Positions 63,917 to 64,000 of a stretch of DNA of 64,000 nt are shown here, piece by piece. The translations under genes were made by a program, and so were the position numbers. The DNA comes from Aquabacter sp. L1I39. GTDB taxonomy: Bacteria > Pseudomonadota > Alphaproteobacteria > Rhizobiales > Xanthobacteraceae. Where the stretch lies: positions 645,388-709,387 of the forward strand of contig NZ_CP072392.1 of the NCBI RefSeq assembly GCF_017742835.1, in the 5' to 3' direction. The notes beneath the pieces were generated by a model. That model made no database searches, was not told the DNA's origin, and saw nothing but the letters and a program-made list of their open reading frames with translations. Numbering within the stretch: position 1 is the stretch's first letter; each line of letters starts with the position of its first letter.

Positions 63917-64000
63917 GGAAAGACCCTCCGTCGGGACCGCGGCCGCCCCGACGGCACGGGTTTCTGTGTCGTGTGCCAGTCCGGGAACGATGGGGAACCT

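Overview
The window is about 64 kb of very GC-rich chromosomal DNA from an alphaproteobacterium, most likely of the order Hyphomicrobiales and plausibly the family Xanthobacteraceae. This rests on gene content and order: a FlgG-FlgA-FlgI-MotE-FlgH-FliL-FliP flagellar run with MotB/MotC/FliK, the rpmH-rnpA-yidC-engB block, a ChvI/ChvG-HprK-ManX-HPr regulatory cluster with pckA nearby, and a perfect CtrA-type box. The genus is an inference, since no rRNA gene is present. No phage, CRISPR array or complete transposon was found.

Region 1 (1-15.8 kb) is the end of a large flagellar cluster on the plus strand. It holds the fliE 3' end, flgG, flgA, flgI, a MotE-like protein, flgH, fliL and fliP, then one flagellin gene with its own sigma-54-like promoter and strong terminators. 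After that come fliF, a FliH-like protein, motB, motC, fliK and a secreted lytic transglycosylase. Most start and stop codons overlap, so these are tightly coupled operons for rod, rings, export gate, stator and hook-length control. Region 2 (15.8-24.4 kb) is accessory: a gamma-glutamyltransferase-like enzyme, an orphan B12-binding/radical SAM protein bracketed by palindromic repeats, a nitroreductase, a SulP transporter and a double cold-shock-domain protein.

Region 3 (25-31.2 kb) is housekeeping on the minus strand: engB, yidC, rnpA, rpmH, a YbaL-type cation/proton antiporter and leuD. Region 4 (31.5-34.3 kb) is an AT-richer island of two divergent genes. One is an alpha/beta-hydrolase-like protein; the other is an unusual fusion of an N-terminal PAPS-type sulfotransferase with a C-terminal glycosyltransferase. 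Region 5 (34.4-46.3 kb) carries cytochrome b561, a zincin-like metallopeptidase, a 39-residue peptide gene downstream of a CtrA box, leuC, an MFS transporter, pckA, a 3-hydroxyisobutyrate-dehydrogenase-like enzyme, a two-subunit molybdenum hydroxylase and a HugZ-type protein.

Region 6 (46.5-52.3 kb) is a carbon and envelope signalling cluster: chvI, chvG, hprK, a mannose-type EIIA, HPr, an orphan histidine kinase and tRNA-Arg(ACG). Region 7 (52.6-64 kb) holds an XRE/DUF2975 pair with an operator inside its promoter, a secreted small protein, crcB, an SDR plus FAD-monooxygenase pair, a 1717-residue hybrid of pseudokinase, AAA ATPase, GAF and histidine kinase, a divergent AraC regulator, and a Tat-exported chloroperoxidase-like hydrolase.

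The best candidates for something little described are the sulfotransferase-glycosyltransferase fusion with its divergent partner, the repeat-bracketed radical SAM gene, the CtrA-box micropeptide, and the giant pseudokinase-sensor with its divergent AraC gene.
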